This document shows, piece after piece, positions 35,683-44,037 of a stretch of 64,000 nucleotides of DNA (the stretch's first letter is position 1; each line of letters opens with the position of its first letter). The notes under the pieces are model-generated. The model searched no databases. It was given only the letters and a program-made list of their open reading frames with translations, and was not told the DNA's origin. A program made the translations under genes and the position numbers. The stretch comes from Bacteroidales bacterium. Its GTDB lineage: Bacteria; Bacteroidota; Bacteroidia; Bacteroidales; F082. The stretch lies in the NCBI GenBank assembly GCA_024400425.1, contig JAKSMV010000002.1, positions 1 through 64,000 of the forward strand, given 5' to 3'.

Positions 35683-36018
35683 TTATTTCTCTGAATCAAA
35701 AATCTTTTCCATGAGGAACCATTTCTCGTCGCTGCGGGCATCGGGACGGCAACCTTGGAACTGCGCCACGTAAGCCTCCCACTCCGCCTGCCGCGGCAAG
35801 GTGGCCAGGCGCGCCATGTCGCGTTCCCAATCGAAGCCGTCAATGGTGTCGACAATCATAAACAAGTTACGCCCATGGCGGTAGATCTCCATACTCAAGA
35901 TGCCCACCTCGTGCTGACCCGCAATGATTTCAGGCCAAACGTGGCGATGGACCTCACAATATTTCTCTATGGTCTCAGGGTCATCGACCAACTGAAGTGT
36001 CTGACAATACCTTTTCAT
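35683..36018 (-). CDS. L-rhamnose/L-fucose mutarotase family protein
   Basis: A 111-aa protein of the RhaM (DUF718) family. It has the conserved EKYCEVHRHVWPEI stretch with the catalytic-region His and the W-E-x-Y-V-A-Q-F segment toward the end. It would interconvert anomers of an imported deoxy sugar before phosphorylation. Its start lies inside the permease 3' end (38 bp overlap), so the two are tightly coupled. Whether the sugar is rhamnose or fucose cannot be told from the sequence. Confidence 0.85.
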   Translation of the reverse strand: MKRYCQTLQLVDDPETIEKYCEVHRHVWPEIIAGQHEVGILSMEIYRHGRNLFMIVDTIDGFDWERDMARLATLPRQAEWEAYVAQFQGCRPDARSDEKWFLMEKIFDSEK

Positions 36019-37210
36019 TTCTCACGACAAAAACAGCGAATAACATGACAACGATAAAACATCCCATCGGGACGATGTAAGAGACATACACGCCATAAGC
36101 ATCGGACAAGATGCCTTGCAACGGTGTGAGGATGGCACCTCCGAGGATGGCCATGATGAGGCCGCTGGCGCCCACCTTGGCATCTTCCGGGTTACCGCCT
36201 CGCGTGATGTCGTCCAAAGCCAAGCCATAGATAGTCGGGAACATCAGGCTCATGAAGAAACTGATGAGGCCCAGGAAGACCACCAGCAGCCAGCCGCTGC
36301 CGGCACTGAGGACGACCACCAAGGCGCAAAGGGCCGACATGATGCTGCCGAAGACCAGCAGCTTGCTAGGACGGATGTATTTCATCAGCCAGGTATAGAG
36401 GAAACGCGAGGCACAGAAACCGATGATGGTGAACAGGTAGATCGTCGCACCATCGGCTTCGTTGATGCCGAGTTCCTGCATGACGAGACGTATGGTGAAA
36501 GACCACACGCCAATCTGTGCACCGACATAGAAGAACTGTGCGACGACGCCACCCACATATTTCTTGTTCTTGAACAGACGTCGGAAAGTGGCTTTGACAC
36601 CTGTCTCCTTACTTAAGTCACGGCCTTCCGGCATGTGCGCGAAGAGCATGACGACCAGGATGAGCACCAGCACGATGCCCAGTCCGGCATAAGTGCCGGA
36701 GACGGAATAGAGCGAGATCTCCTTCAGGATGAAGAGATGGCTCAGGATGATGCCCAGGATGCTGCCGATGGGATTGAAAGCCTGTGCCACGTTGAGCCGT
36801 CGTGTGGCCGTCTCGGGGCTGCCCATGGAGAGGATATACGGGTTGGCCGTGGTCTCCAGGACGCAGCAGCCGCCCGCCAGGATGTAGATGGCGATGAGGT
36901 AGAAGGCGTACGATTCTATCTTGGCGGCAGGCAGGAACAGCAAGGCACCAAAGGCATAGAGACCCAAGCCCAGGATGACGCCACTCTTGAAAGAGTAACG
37001 TTTGATGTAAAGGGCGGCAGGCAAGGCGAAACAGAAATAGCTGCCATAGAAGGCAAACTGTATCAGCGAGGTCTGCGCGTCGCTCATGTCCATGATTTTC
37101 TTGAAGGCCGACAGAAGCGTGTCGGTCATGTTGTTGGCCAGACCCCACAGCAGAAACAGCGAGGTGATCAGGCAGAAAGGCAACAGGTATTTCTTTTCAA
37201 CTACTTTCAT
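35981..37210 (-). CDS. FucP/GlcP-type sugar:proton symporter (MFS)
   Basis: A 409-aa inner membrane protein with about twelve hydrophobic segments. The ATG at 37210 is preferred because the family begins close to LLPFCLITSLFLLWGLANNM; an in-frame extension of 27 residues is repetitive and lysine-rich. The FYGSYFCFALPAALYIKRYSFKSGVI and ETTANPYI segments are characteristic of the fucose permease group. Likely imports L-fucose or a related sugar for the mutarotase and kinase encoded downstream. Confidence 0.88.
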   Translation of the reverse strand: MKVVEKKYLLPFCLITSLFLLWGLANNMTDTLLSAFKKIMDMSDAQTSLIQFAFYGSYFCFALPAALYIKRYSFKSGVILGLGLYAFGALLFLPAAKIESYAFYLIAIYILAGGCCVLETTANPYILSMGSPETATRRLNVAQAFNPIGSILGIILSHLFILKEISLYSVSGTYAGLGIVLVLILVVMLFAHMPEGRDLSKETGVKATFRRLFKNKKYVGGVVAQFFYVGAQIGVWSFTIRLVMQELGINEADGATIYLFTIIGFCASRFLYTWLMKYIRPSKLLVFGSIMSALCALVVVLSAGSGWLLVVFLGLISFFMSLMFPTIYGLALDDITRGGNPEDAKVGASGLIMAILGGAILTPLQGILSDAYGVYVSYIVPMGCFIVVMLFAVFVVRNEKVLSDTSVGR

Positions 37211-37279
37211 TTTATAACTATTTGAACTATATAACCTTTGTTTCACAAAACTAGCAAAACTTTTCTTTTTCTTCTTCTC

Positions 37280-37330
37280 TTCCGCGGACAACCGTCCGCT
37301 TGGTTGGAAATGAGCAACCGCTCATTTCCT
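37280..37330. repeat. Double-hairpin dispersed repeat, copy 1
   Basis: Two successive hairpins, both with AACC loops: GCGGAC/GTCCGC (37284-37299) and GGAAATGAGC/GCTCATTTCC (37306-37329). A near-identical copy is at 39432-39482. The rest of the 37211-37591 spacer contains a TGGCATGAGGGTTCTGAATG stretch related to 41391-41432, and no gene. Confidence 0.85.
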
Positions 37331-37591
37331 TTGGTGGCATGAGGGTTCTGAATGAGCTCACCCCGCAAGAATGTTAGGATTTCTCACAGCTTCGCCATGT
37401 CAGTCCCAAAGGGATGACAAGCGGGTTTATAAATCAAACTGACAAAAATACGGAAAAAAATCGCTCAGATTGAAGGAAAGCCTCAATCTTTTTCTTTCTT
37501 TATCCTCATTCCGCGGAAATGACGTGTCCCCGGTTGAAGGCGTTCCCATTGGTGAAGGCATTTGGGGTGGTTTTTGTAAAAAGCACGATCT

Positions 37592-38884
37592 TTATCTCTC
37601 AAGCGCATGTTCATCTAGCAAGAAATCCCTGATACTCATAGTCACAACTCCAGCATCATTGCGTCTAAGTATGATATCGTCATTGACAATCACGATCTTC
37701 TTGAACGAATCTCCTATATTTCTCAACGGCCGTTCCTCCTGATAAGTCTTCTCTGTTGTTGGCAAGGCGTAGGCCGATTGTATGTAATACCTCTGGCTGC
37801 CCTTGTTAGCCACAAAATCCACCTCCAGATTCTTCCTTGCACTCTTGCCATCGGCATTCCTGTTCCAAACTTCAACAAGTCCCACGTCCACCAGATATCC
37901 ACGTGTCCTGAGTTCGTTGTAAATCACATTCTCCATGATATGAGTCTCCTCTACCTGCCGGAAGCCAAGCACAACGTTTCTCAACCCCATATCCTCAAAG
38001 AAGTATTTCGTCTCAGTCCCGATATACTTCCTGCCTTTCACGTCATAGCGCAAAGCCTCATTAATCAGAAAAGCATCCTTCAGGTGTCCAATATACTCTT
38101 TTATCGTCTGATCAGATATTCTAATCTGTGCAGCCGACTTGAAGGTATCGGCAATCCTCTTGGGGTTGCAACTCGAGCCAATGCCAGAGGCCAATACGCT
38201 TATCATTTCTCGCATACCCTCAGCATTTCGCAGATGGTTACGTTCAATCACATCCCTCAGGTAAGTCACCTCATACATTTCATTCAGAAAGTTCACCTTT
38301 TCCTCTTCTGCTTCCAGCAAAGCAACCTGAGGCAGACCACCATACACAAAGTATTCGTGCAGTCCGAGCCGAAAGTCTTTGCCCGTACCTGTAATGAACT
38401 CCTCTACCGAAAGCGGGTGCACCCTGATTTCCTGTCCGCGGCCACGAAACTCAGTGACCACATCGCTTGAGAGGAACTTCGAGTTCGAACCGCTCACATA
38501 CACTTCGACATCAGGGTTATGCATCAAACTCAGCATTACCTCAACAAACTCATCTACAAGCTGAATCTCGTCCAGAATCACATAGAATTTATCCGTAAGC
38601 GATTTCTCTTCCCCCTGCTTTAATGACACACTTGCAGCCTTGATTTTTTCATCTATGTAATCAAGCAACACTTCGGGTCGCCTCAACTTCCTGTTCTTAA
38701 AGTCATCGAGCGACAATCCTATTACATGATTACCAGCAACACCGTTCTCAACAAGCCAACGGGCAAAAATATTGAATAGTAGGAACGATTTACCGCATCT
38801 ACGCAAACCAGTGACGATTTTCACCATGCCGTTGCCTCTACCAGCAATGAGTCTATTCAAATACTTTTTTCTTTCAAACAGCAT
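37592..38884 (-). CDS. AAA-family ATPase with DUF4143 domain, copy 1
   Basis: A 430-aa protein: an AAA_14 ATPase domain with Walker A GLRRCGKS and Walker B YVILDEIQ, sensor-like YVSGSNSKFLS, then a DUF4143 C-terminal domain with a PD-(D/E)xK-like segment (NLEVDFVANKGSQRYYIQSAY). Proteins of this kind are abundant and variable in Bacteroidota; a toxin-like or defence role is suspected but unproven. A paralog lies at 53632-54963. It is a lone gene flanked by repeats between sugar genes, consistent with insertion as cargo. Confidence 0.88.
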   Translation of the reverse strand: MLFERKKYLNRLIAGRGNGMVKIVTGLRRCGKSFLLFNIFARWLVENGVAGNHVIGLSLDDFKNRKLRRPEVLLDYIDEKIKAASVSLKQGEEKSLTDKFYVILDEIQLVDEFVEVMLSLMHNPDVEVYVSGSNSKFLSSDVVTEFRGRGQEIRVHPLSVEEFITGTGKDFRLGLHEYFVYGGLPQVALLEAEEEKVNFLNEMYEVTYLRDVIERNHLRNAEGMREMISVLASGIGSSCNPKRIADTFKSAAQIRISDQTIKEYIGHLKDAFLINEALRYDVKGRKYIGTETKYFFEDMGLRNVVLGFRQVEETHIMENVIYNELRTRGYLVDVGLVEVWNRNADGKSARKNLEVDFVANKGSQRYYIQSAYALPTTEKTYQEERPLRNIGDSFKKIVIVNDDIILRRNDAGVVTMSIRDFLLDEHALER

Positions 38885-39678
38885 TTTATTTCATTTTTCT
38901 GTGGTTTACCACATATTTTCGCTGCAAAATTACATATTTTTTTCATTTGGTTTCAACAAAAAAAAGGTTTTGAAGGTTTTGTGAAACCACTTCTTCTTCT
39001 CTTTCTCCTTGATGAGAAAGCGAAGCGAAAGAATCAAGGGCAGGACCATCGGCCCCTCGCTCGGCCAGCCTAGCAACTTGACCTTCAAGAAATATGTCAT
39101 AAACGCAATTTCGTGAAGGTCAAGCCGTTAGTCTGTCCCTTTGCGGGCGCTGCCCCGCCGTCCTGCCCGTGGCCACCGCACCCAACCCGGTCGGGCTTTC
39201 AACATCCCGGACCTTGACTGTCGGTCGGGAATCCCCCTGCCATCGAGTGGCGCCAGCCATGGAAAGGATGAAAGCAGCAGCGGTTGCGCTGCGCCCCCAG
39301 TCGGCATGCCCTTCGACTTTGCTCAGGGACCCTGCCGACGGTGAGGCTCAACAACAAAAAAAAAGTTTTGAAGGTTTTGTGACACACTTTTTTCTCACAA
39401 AACCTGCAAAACTTTTTCTTCCTTCATCCTATTTCCGCGGACAACCGTCCGCTTGGTTGGAAATGCGCAACCGCTCATTTCCTGTGACAAACTTCGTTTG
39501 CCCCGATAAGACCGTTAAACTATGGCTTTCTTTTTTTCGACCGCGAATATTGCTAATTTAGCGAATAGGGATGCCCTCTTGCGGAGGGTTTGTCGTTTCG
39601 TTCAGGGGATGCCTGTCCCCACTTCCGTGAGGATGACGGCAGGCATGCCGTGTTCCCCGTTTAAGGGCCCCGTCGGTG
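38885..39678. other. Noncoding, repeat-rich and partly GC-rich spacer
   Basis: About 790 bp with no believable gene. It holds AAAAGGTTTTGAAGGTTTTG at 38961-38980 with a related copy near 39363, and an inverted repeat CTTGACCTTCAAGAAAT/ATTTCGTGAAGGTCAAG (39077-39124). A GC-rich stretch (39130-39340) of unlike composition contains ATGCCCTTCGACTTTGCTCA, related to the dispersed CTGAGCGGAGCCGAAG family. The second double-hairpin repeat follows. Open frames crossing it look accidental. Confidence 0.6.
39432..39482. repeat. Double-hairpin dispersed repeat, copy 2
   Basis: Near-identical to 37280-37330: GCGGAC-AACC-GTCCGC, then GAAATGCGCAACCGCTCATTTC, where one base in the second stem differs. The two copies are in the same orientation and flank the DUF4143 ATPase gene. 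Confidence 0.85.
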
Positions 39679-40758
39679 TCACAGCGAAGGGGTGATGACA
39701 AGGCGCCAGGTGCCGTCTTTCGCGACACGCTGGATGTAGCCCTTGTCGGTCAGTTGTTTCAAGTGCTTGTTGACAGCAGCCATATTGATACCCACCTCAT
39801 TAGAAAGGCGTTGGGTCGTAATGTCCGGGGTCTCATAAATGAGGTTGAGAATCCTGCTTGTGGAATCACTGCGGAACTTCACCCGCTCTCCGTCAAACCA
39901 CCATACGTTGTCACCACGCTCGGTAAGGAAACGGATGTTGTATGTCACCTCTTCCACAAACATATTCTTGAACCAGGTCAGGAACTGCTGTATCTCCCTC
40001 TTGGATGCGTGAGCCCCGAGCGAAGGGGCCGCACCCACGGTAAGGTCAGTGCGGTGGAGAGCTTCAAGATACTCATTCTTCTTGCGGCTGCGGACAACCA
40101 CCATAGGATATCCGTGGCGCGACAGGATGTAATTGGCCATCAGGCGCGCGATGCGTCCGTTGCCATCCTCGAAGGGATGTATGCGTATGTAGCGGTAATG
40201 GAAGATGGCGGCAAGTTCCACAGGCGTGAAGCGACCTGACTTCTCAGCATCGTTGTACCAGTTCACGAGGTCGGACATCAGAGCTGGCGTTTCCTCGGGC
40301 GAGGCATACTCGAAACGGTCGCCATAGCGGGTGATGACGCTGTTGGGACGGGTCTTGTACTGGCCTGCATGAATGACGTAACCCGTTGTCTGACCATCCG
40401 GCAAACTGCGGTACACGGTATAATCCTCCCGCAGCAGCACCTTGTGAAGCGTACGGATAAAGTTCTGGGTGAGAGGGGTGTCCTTCACCCCGGCTTCTTC
40501 GGTCATCATCTTCAGTCCCACGTTGCTTGCAGTCATTTCCTGCACATCCTTCACCTCAGCCTCGCCGATGACCTTCCCGAACAGCAGGAGAATCTCCGTC
40601 TGTCCGTAGGTGAGCGTGTTGCCCTCAATATGATTGCTGTTGTAGTTGAAGTCAATGGTAAAGCGGCGGCTCAACAATTCCCTCTCCCTATCCGACAGAG
40701 GCTGCAGCGCATTCCACCGCGCCATTATGTCCTGTATCTTATCCATATTATCATTCAT
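39679..40758 (-). CDS. Fic family protein with inhibitory motif and winged helix
   Basis: A 359-aa protein. The Fic motif HPFEDGNGRIAR (residues about 195-206) should transfer AMP or another nucleotide part to a target protein. The N-terminal helix carries SNHIEGN at about 40-46, the (S/T)xxxE(G/N) inhibitory motif that occludes the ATP site (class II Fic). The C-terminus is a winged-helix DNA-binding domain (ITTQRLSNEVGINMAAVNKHLKQL). This layout suggests a self-inhibited, possibly autoregulating enzyme. It is a lone gene among repeats. Confidence 0.92.
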   Translation of the reverse strand: MNDNMDKIQDIMARWNALQPLSDRERELLSRRFTIDFNYNSNHIEGNTLTYGQTEILLLFGKVIGEAEVKDVQEMTASNVGLKMMTEEAGVKDTPLTQNFIRTLHKVLLREDYTVYRSLPDGQTTGYVIHAGQYKTRPNSVITRYGDRFEYASPEETPALMSDLVNWYNDAEKSGRFTPVELAAIFHYRYIRIHPFEDGNGRIARLMANYILSRHGYPMVVVRSRKKNEYLEALHRTDLTVGAAPSLGAHASKREIQQFLTWFKNMFVEEVTYNIRFLTERGDNVWWFDGERVKFRSDSTSRILNLIYETPDITTQRLSNEVGINMAAVNKHLKQLTDKGYIQRVAKDGTWRLVITPSL

Positions 40759-40953
40759 TTTGCAAAAATCCGCACTATAAGGTATATATCATCTACTTTA
40801 CAACGAAATATTTTGCAAAATATTATGAATTTACTTTATTTTCTATAATCTCGTAACCTCGATATTTTGAACACGAAAGGCACAAAATTTCACGAAATAT
40901 TATTTCATTCTCCTTTTCGTGTCCTTTCGTGTGTTTAGTGTTGATTTAATTTT

Positions 40954-41066
40954 TCAATTTGCTATTCTCATTATCTCAACGCCATCATCATATCCGAAAT
41001 TCAACAATATACCTAACCTAAAATCAGTGGCATGTAAATAATTAAGGCACTTATTTACCTGTTGGC
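40954..41066 (-). pseudogene. 3' remnant of a GxxExxY protein gene
   Basis: The minus-strand frame reads QQVNKCLNYLHATDFRLGIL and LNFGYDDGVEIMRIAN before a stop, the typical end of GxxExxY proteins. It has no start and is cut at its 5' side by the MITE-like element starting at 41072. It probably belongs to, or duplicates, the truncated gene at 41445-41807. The spacer between it and the Fic gene contains a TTTCGTGTCCTTTCGTGTG repeat that recurs near 41812. Confidence 0.7.
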
Positions 41067-41071
41067 ACAAA

Positions 41072-41303
41072 CAAAAACAATAAAAACACTTTGCCATCAA
41101 TCAATTCGCTATGCGAATATGCCGTGAAGGCGAATGCCATGCCGTTCAAGCATGCTTGACGCCCTGTCCTTCACCTTCCCAGCAGCCTGTCGGCCCGATT
41201 TCTGGCAAAGAAAAAACATCCAAAAACAAAGCCTCTCTGGCAGTAGAACACTTTTTTTTCTTTATCGAACAATGTTTTTCAGGCATGGTTTTTATTGTTT
41301 TTG
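41072..41303. mobile_element. MITE-like element, long copy
   Basis: Perfect 16-bp terminal inverted repeats CAAAAACAATAAAAAC (41072-41087) and GTTTTTATTGTTTTTG (41288-41303). The 232-bp interior matches the copy at 35372-35527 with an additional segment. No coding capacity. It separates the two parts of a GxxExxY gene. Downstream to 41444 is another dispersed stretch with a GGCTCTGAAAGAGCC hairpin. Confidence 0.7.
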
Positions 41304-41444
41304 CTCTTGTGGGATGAAAGGCCCATAGGGATTTATGCCGGCGAGACAAATCAAAGGCCAAGCCTAGCTTGAGACTTTGGGTTGGCTTGGTGGCATGAAG
41401 GCTCTGAAAGAGCCCATCCCGCAAGAGTGTTTTTTGTGTTTTTG

Positions 41445-41807
41445 TCAATGGAATCCATTTTGGGCAGTGGAAGGAAAGTTGCAGATGCTTTTTGTGCCAT
41501 CAGGTATATAGTTTCCATAATTAAAGACTTGCGAGCGGTGAGAATCCGTTAATTCCGAAACAGCTTTAAGTTCTACGATAATTTTACCGAAACACACAAA
41601 ATCGGCACGGTATTTTTGTTGCAAAACGACATCTCCGTAACTTATGGACAATTCTTTTTCGCGTTCGTAAGGGATGTTACGTTTTATCAATTCAATCTCA
41701 AAAGCTTCTTGATATACAGCTTCAAGGAATCCAAAACCTAACTTTTTGTACACCTCGTATGCTGCACCATTGATTAAATAGCTTTCTTTGGGATAAATCA
41801 ACGTCAT
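41445..41807 (-). CDS. GxxExxY protein, C-terminus altered
   Basis: A 120-aa protein. Family features are intact to about residue 97: INGAAYEVYKKLGFGFLEAVYQEAF (GxxExxY is GFGFLEAVY), YRADFVCFGKIIVELKAV and SHRSQVFNY. After QVFNY the expected LxATxxxLGLLLNFG ending is replaced by an unrelated tail ending AQNGFH, and that ending is found detached at 40954-41066. The family has a PD-(D/E)xK-like core (D, E-LK here) of unknown role. Probably nonfunctional or altered. Confidence 0.7.
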   Translation of the reverse strand: MTLIYPKESYLINGAAYEVYKKLGFGFLEAVYQEAFEIELIKRNIPYEREKELSISYGDVVLQQKYRADFVCFGKIIVELKAVSELTDSHRSQVFNYGNYIPDGTKSICNFPSTAQNGFH

Positions 41808-41858
41808 ATGTTTTCGTGTCCTTTCGTGTGTTTAGTGTTCATTTACATTTATTCCGTG

Positions 41859-41972
41859 TCATATCTCCTCCCCAGCAAACTCGATTTTCCTTCCCAGCAC
41901 GGTGGCGAAGATTAGCTTCAAATCCATCCAGAAGGTATAATGCTGCAGGTAATATAGGTTCAGTCTCACCTT
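41859..41972 (-). pseudogene. 3' remnant of an initiating sugar transferase
   Basis: Thirty-seven codons and a stop (KVRLNLYYLQHYTFWMDLKL, then IFATVLGRKIEFAGEEI) match the C-terminus of the sugar transferase at 33483-34091 almost exactly at DNA level. No start. The SDR gene's stop codon lies inside this fragment in another frame, so the junction at about 41972 is a recombination point. Confidence 0.9.
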
Positions 41973-42739
41973 GTTGCATACCCTCCGTCGACCACCAAGT
42001 TGGTGCCCGTAACCCATCTTGAGGCATCACTCAAAAGATAGATACAAGCATTGGCGATGTCGTTGGGGTCACCTAAACCCAATAGATGCAAGGCTTCGGT
42101 CTGCTTGCGTTGCTCGGGGTCGGCAATGTGAGGCAGATTCATGTTGATAGGCGTCACGATGACACCTGGTGAGATGGAGTTGACACGGATGTTCTTTCTT
42201 GCCAGTTCACATGCCAAGGACTTGGCACATGAAAACAAAGCGCCTTTGGTCATGCCGTAGATGGATTTACAGGTCTCGCCCAACTGTCCAGCAGCAGAAG
42301 AGAACAGCACGATGCTGCCACCCTCCTTGCTGAAGTTACCAATCTTGCAGACAGCCTGCGTCAAGAAATAGGCCGTATAGACATTGACATGGAAGAACTT
42401 ATCCAACACCTCCGGCTTGGCCACATTCAATGGCAAGGTGGTGGAGATGCCTGCACAATTCAGCAGACCGTTGATGCGACCCACTTTGGCCACGCCTTCC
42501 TTGATGACCTCGGGAACACGATCATAGTCCGTCAGGTTGAGGGCTGCCACGAAATGTTCCTCCGGTCTTTCGACCATGGTCAGGGTCTCATTCAGGCCAG
42601 CTTCATTCAAATCCAAAAGAATGAGTTTTGCGCCCATCTTCGAGCAGTTGATGGCACACTGACGGCCTATGCCCGAAGCGGCACCCGATATGACGATATT
42701 TTTGCCTTCCAAAGAGAAAGGATTAAACTGCTTGTCCAT
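41966..42739 (-). CDS. SDR-family oxidoreductase
   Basis: A 257-aa NAD(P)-dependent short-chain reductase: GAASGIGRQCAI cofactor loop near the N-terminus, SS(A) in VLFSSAAGQ and the catalytic Y-x-x-x-K in IYGMTKGAL, ending VVDGGYATR. Its neighbours (ketosynthase III, ACP) suggest it reduces a beta-ketoacyl-ACP, like FabG, to a 3-hydroxyacyl group for glycan modification. Its 5' end overlaps the ketosynthase gene by 17 bp. The last codons were formed at the junction with the sugar transferase remnant. Confidence 0.88.
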   Translation of the reverse strand: MDKQFNPFSLEGKNIVISGAASGIGRQCAINCSKMGAKLILLDLNEAGLNETLTMVERPEEHFVAALNLTDYDRVPEVIKEGVAKVGRINGLLNCAGISTTLPLNVAKPEVLDKFFHVNVYTAYFLTQAVCKIGNFSKEGGSIVLFSSAAGQLGETCKSIYGMTKGALFSCAKSLACELARKNIRVNSISPGVIVTPINMNLPHIADPEQRKQTEALHLLGLGDPNDIANACIYLLSDASRWVTGTNLVVDGGYATR

Positions 42740-43799
42740 TTTCTACCTCTACTATATCACTGATTTTACAATCCACAAAAGAAAGGACACCCGTGGCCCA
42801 AGTCATACCCACGCCAAAGGCGCTGAGCAGCACTTCTTTCTTTCCATCCAGCTTGCCTTGCAATTCACTCACGATAGTCAACGGAACTGATACCGACGAG
42901 GTGTTGCCAAACTTCGCAATGGTGGAAGGTATTTTGTTGCTGTCCAGTTTCATCTTCTTGGCGATATAGGAATTGATGAAATTGTTGGCTTGGTGGAAAA
43001 CCACATAATCGAAGTCATCCACCGTCTTCTCTGTATAAGCCAGCGTATTCTTAATATCACGTGGGATTTCGCGAATGACGAAGTTGAACACATCGCCACC
43101 ACGCATATAGCCTTGCTCATCAGAGCGCATATTGCCGAACTCATCAACCACTTTTTCCTTCACGGTCTCTTCCGAACTCATGTGGCGGTAACCGCCAGCG
43201 GGGATCATGATTAAGTCGGCACGCGAGCCATCCGAATTTAACGAGAATATGCTTTTGCCGAACTTAGGGTCTTTTTCGATGAGGGCAGCCACGCCACCAT
43301 CACCAAAGAGGAAAGCCGAACGACGGTCACGGGGCGAATACACCTTGGAGCGGGTCTCGCCATCGAGCAGCAGAGCCTTTTTCAAATTGCCACTCTGCAT
43401 CATGCCATAGACCACCGACAGACCATAGATGAATGCCGAGCAACCCAAATTGATGTCGAAGGCAATGACCTTATTGCCTAATCCCAACCTATGCTGCAAA
43501 GTCACCGAGGTGGCAGGCATTCTGTAGTCCGGTGTCTGGGAAATAAAGACCAACAAGTCGATGTCGTCTTTATTGATTTCATTATCAGCCATCAGTTTTT
43601 CAGCCGCAGCGAGGCAGAGGTCGGACGAACAGGTGTTTTCATCGGCAAAACGACGCTCTTCAATGCCTGTCTTGTCGACAATTTCATCCGCTTCGGCTTG
43701 CGAAAAGACTTCGGTGTATTCCCTATTCCTGACGACATGCTTAGGCACGGCAGCCCCCATGGCGGTGATGCCGATTCCTTCGTATTGAATAAAAGCCAT
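42723..43799 (-). CDS. 3-oxoacyl-ACP synthase III-like protein
   Basis: A 358-aa thiolase-fold enzyme with the KAS III catalytic triad visible: Cys in INLGCSAFIYGL, His in VVFHQANNFI and Asn in FGNTSSVSVPL. It condenses an acyl-CoA with malonyl-ACP. Being next to a private ACP and an SDR gene, and far from fatty-acid genes, it most likely builds a short acyl chain for the surface glycan rather than initiating fatty acid synthesis. Confidence 0.9.
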   Translation of the reverse strand: MAFIQYEGIGITAMGAAVPKHVVRNREYTEVFSQAEADEIVDKTGIEERRFADENTCSSDLCLAAAEKLMADNEINKDDIDLLVFISQTPDYRMPATSVTLQHRLGLGNKVIAFDINLGCSAFIYGLSVVYGMMQSGNLKKALLLDGETRSKVYSPRDRRSAFLFGDGGVAALIEKDPKFGKSIFSLNSDGSRADLIMIPAGGYRHMSSEETVKEKVVDEFGNMRSDEQGYMRGGDVFNFVIREIPRDIKNTLAYTEKTVDDFDYVVFHQANNFINSYIAKKMKLDSNKIPSTIAKFGNTSSVSVPLTIVSELQGKLDGKKEVLLSAFGVGMTWATGVLSFVDCKISDIVEVENGQAV

Positions 43800-43802
43800 A
43801 AT

Positions 43803-44018
43803 TTACTTGTTAGTGCAAGCGTCGTAAACAGCCTGAACGGTTCTGAGTTTCTTGAAATCAGCCTCTTCCATCTGGACATCATATTCTTCGTCCATCATGG
43901 CAATGACGGAAAGGTAAGCGATTGAGCCCCATTCCTCATAATTGCGGAATTCGTCTTCCATTCTGATTTCGTCTTCGCGTTCCAAAGCTTCAGCGAATAA
44001 TGCGATAAATTTTTCCAT
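43803..44018 (-). CDS. Acyl carrier protein
   Basis: A 71-aa acidic four-helix protein. The probable phosphopantetheine serine is in YEEWGSIAYLSVIAMM, where GS-I replaces the canonical DSL. It lies 3 bp upstream of the ketosynthase gene and would carry the growing acyl group. The changed motif suggests a specialised carrier rather than the housekeeping AcpP. Confidence 0.85.
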   Translation of the reverse strand: MEKFIALFAEALEREDEIRMEDEFRNYEEWGSIAYLSVIAMMDEEYDVQMEEADFKKLRTVQAVYDACTNK

Positions 44019-44037
44019 ATCAATAATTTATAATCTG

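Noticed and set aside
39141..39561. Short plus-strand open frames in the GC-rich spacer
   Set aside because: They cross repeat families and lack a plausible start or any recognised domain.
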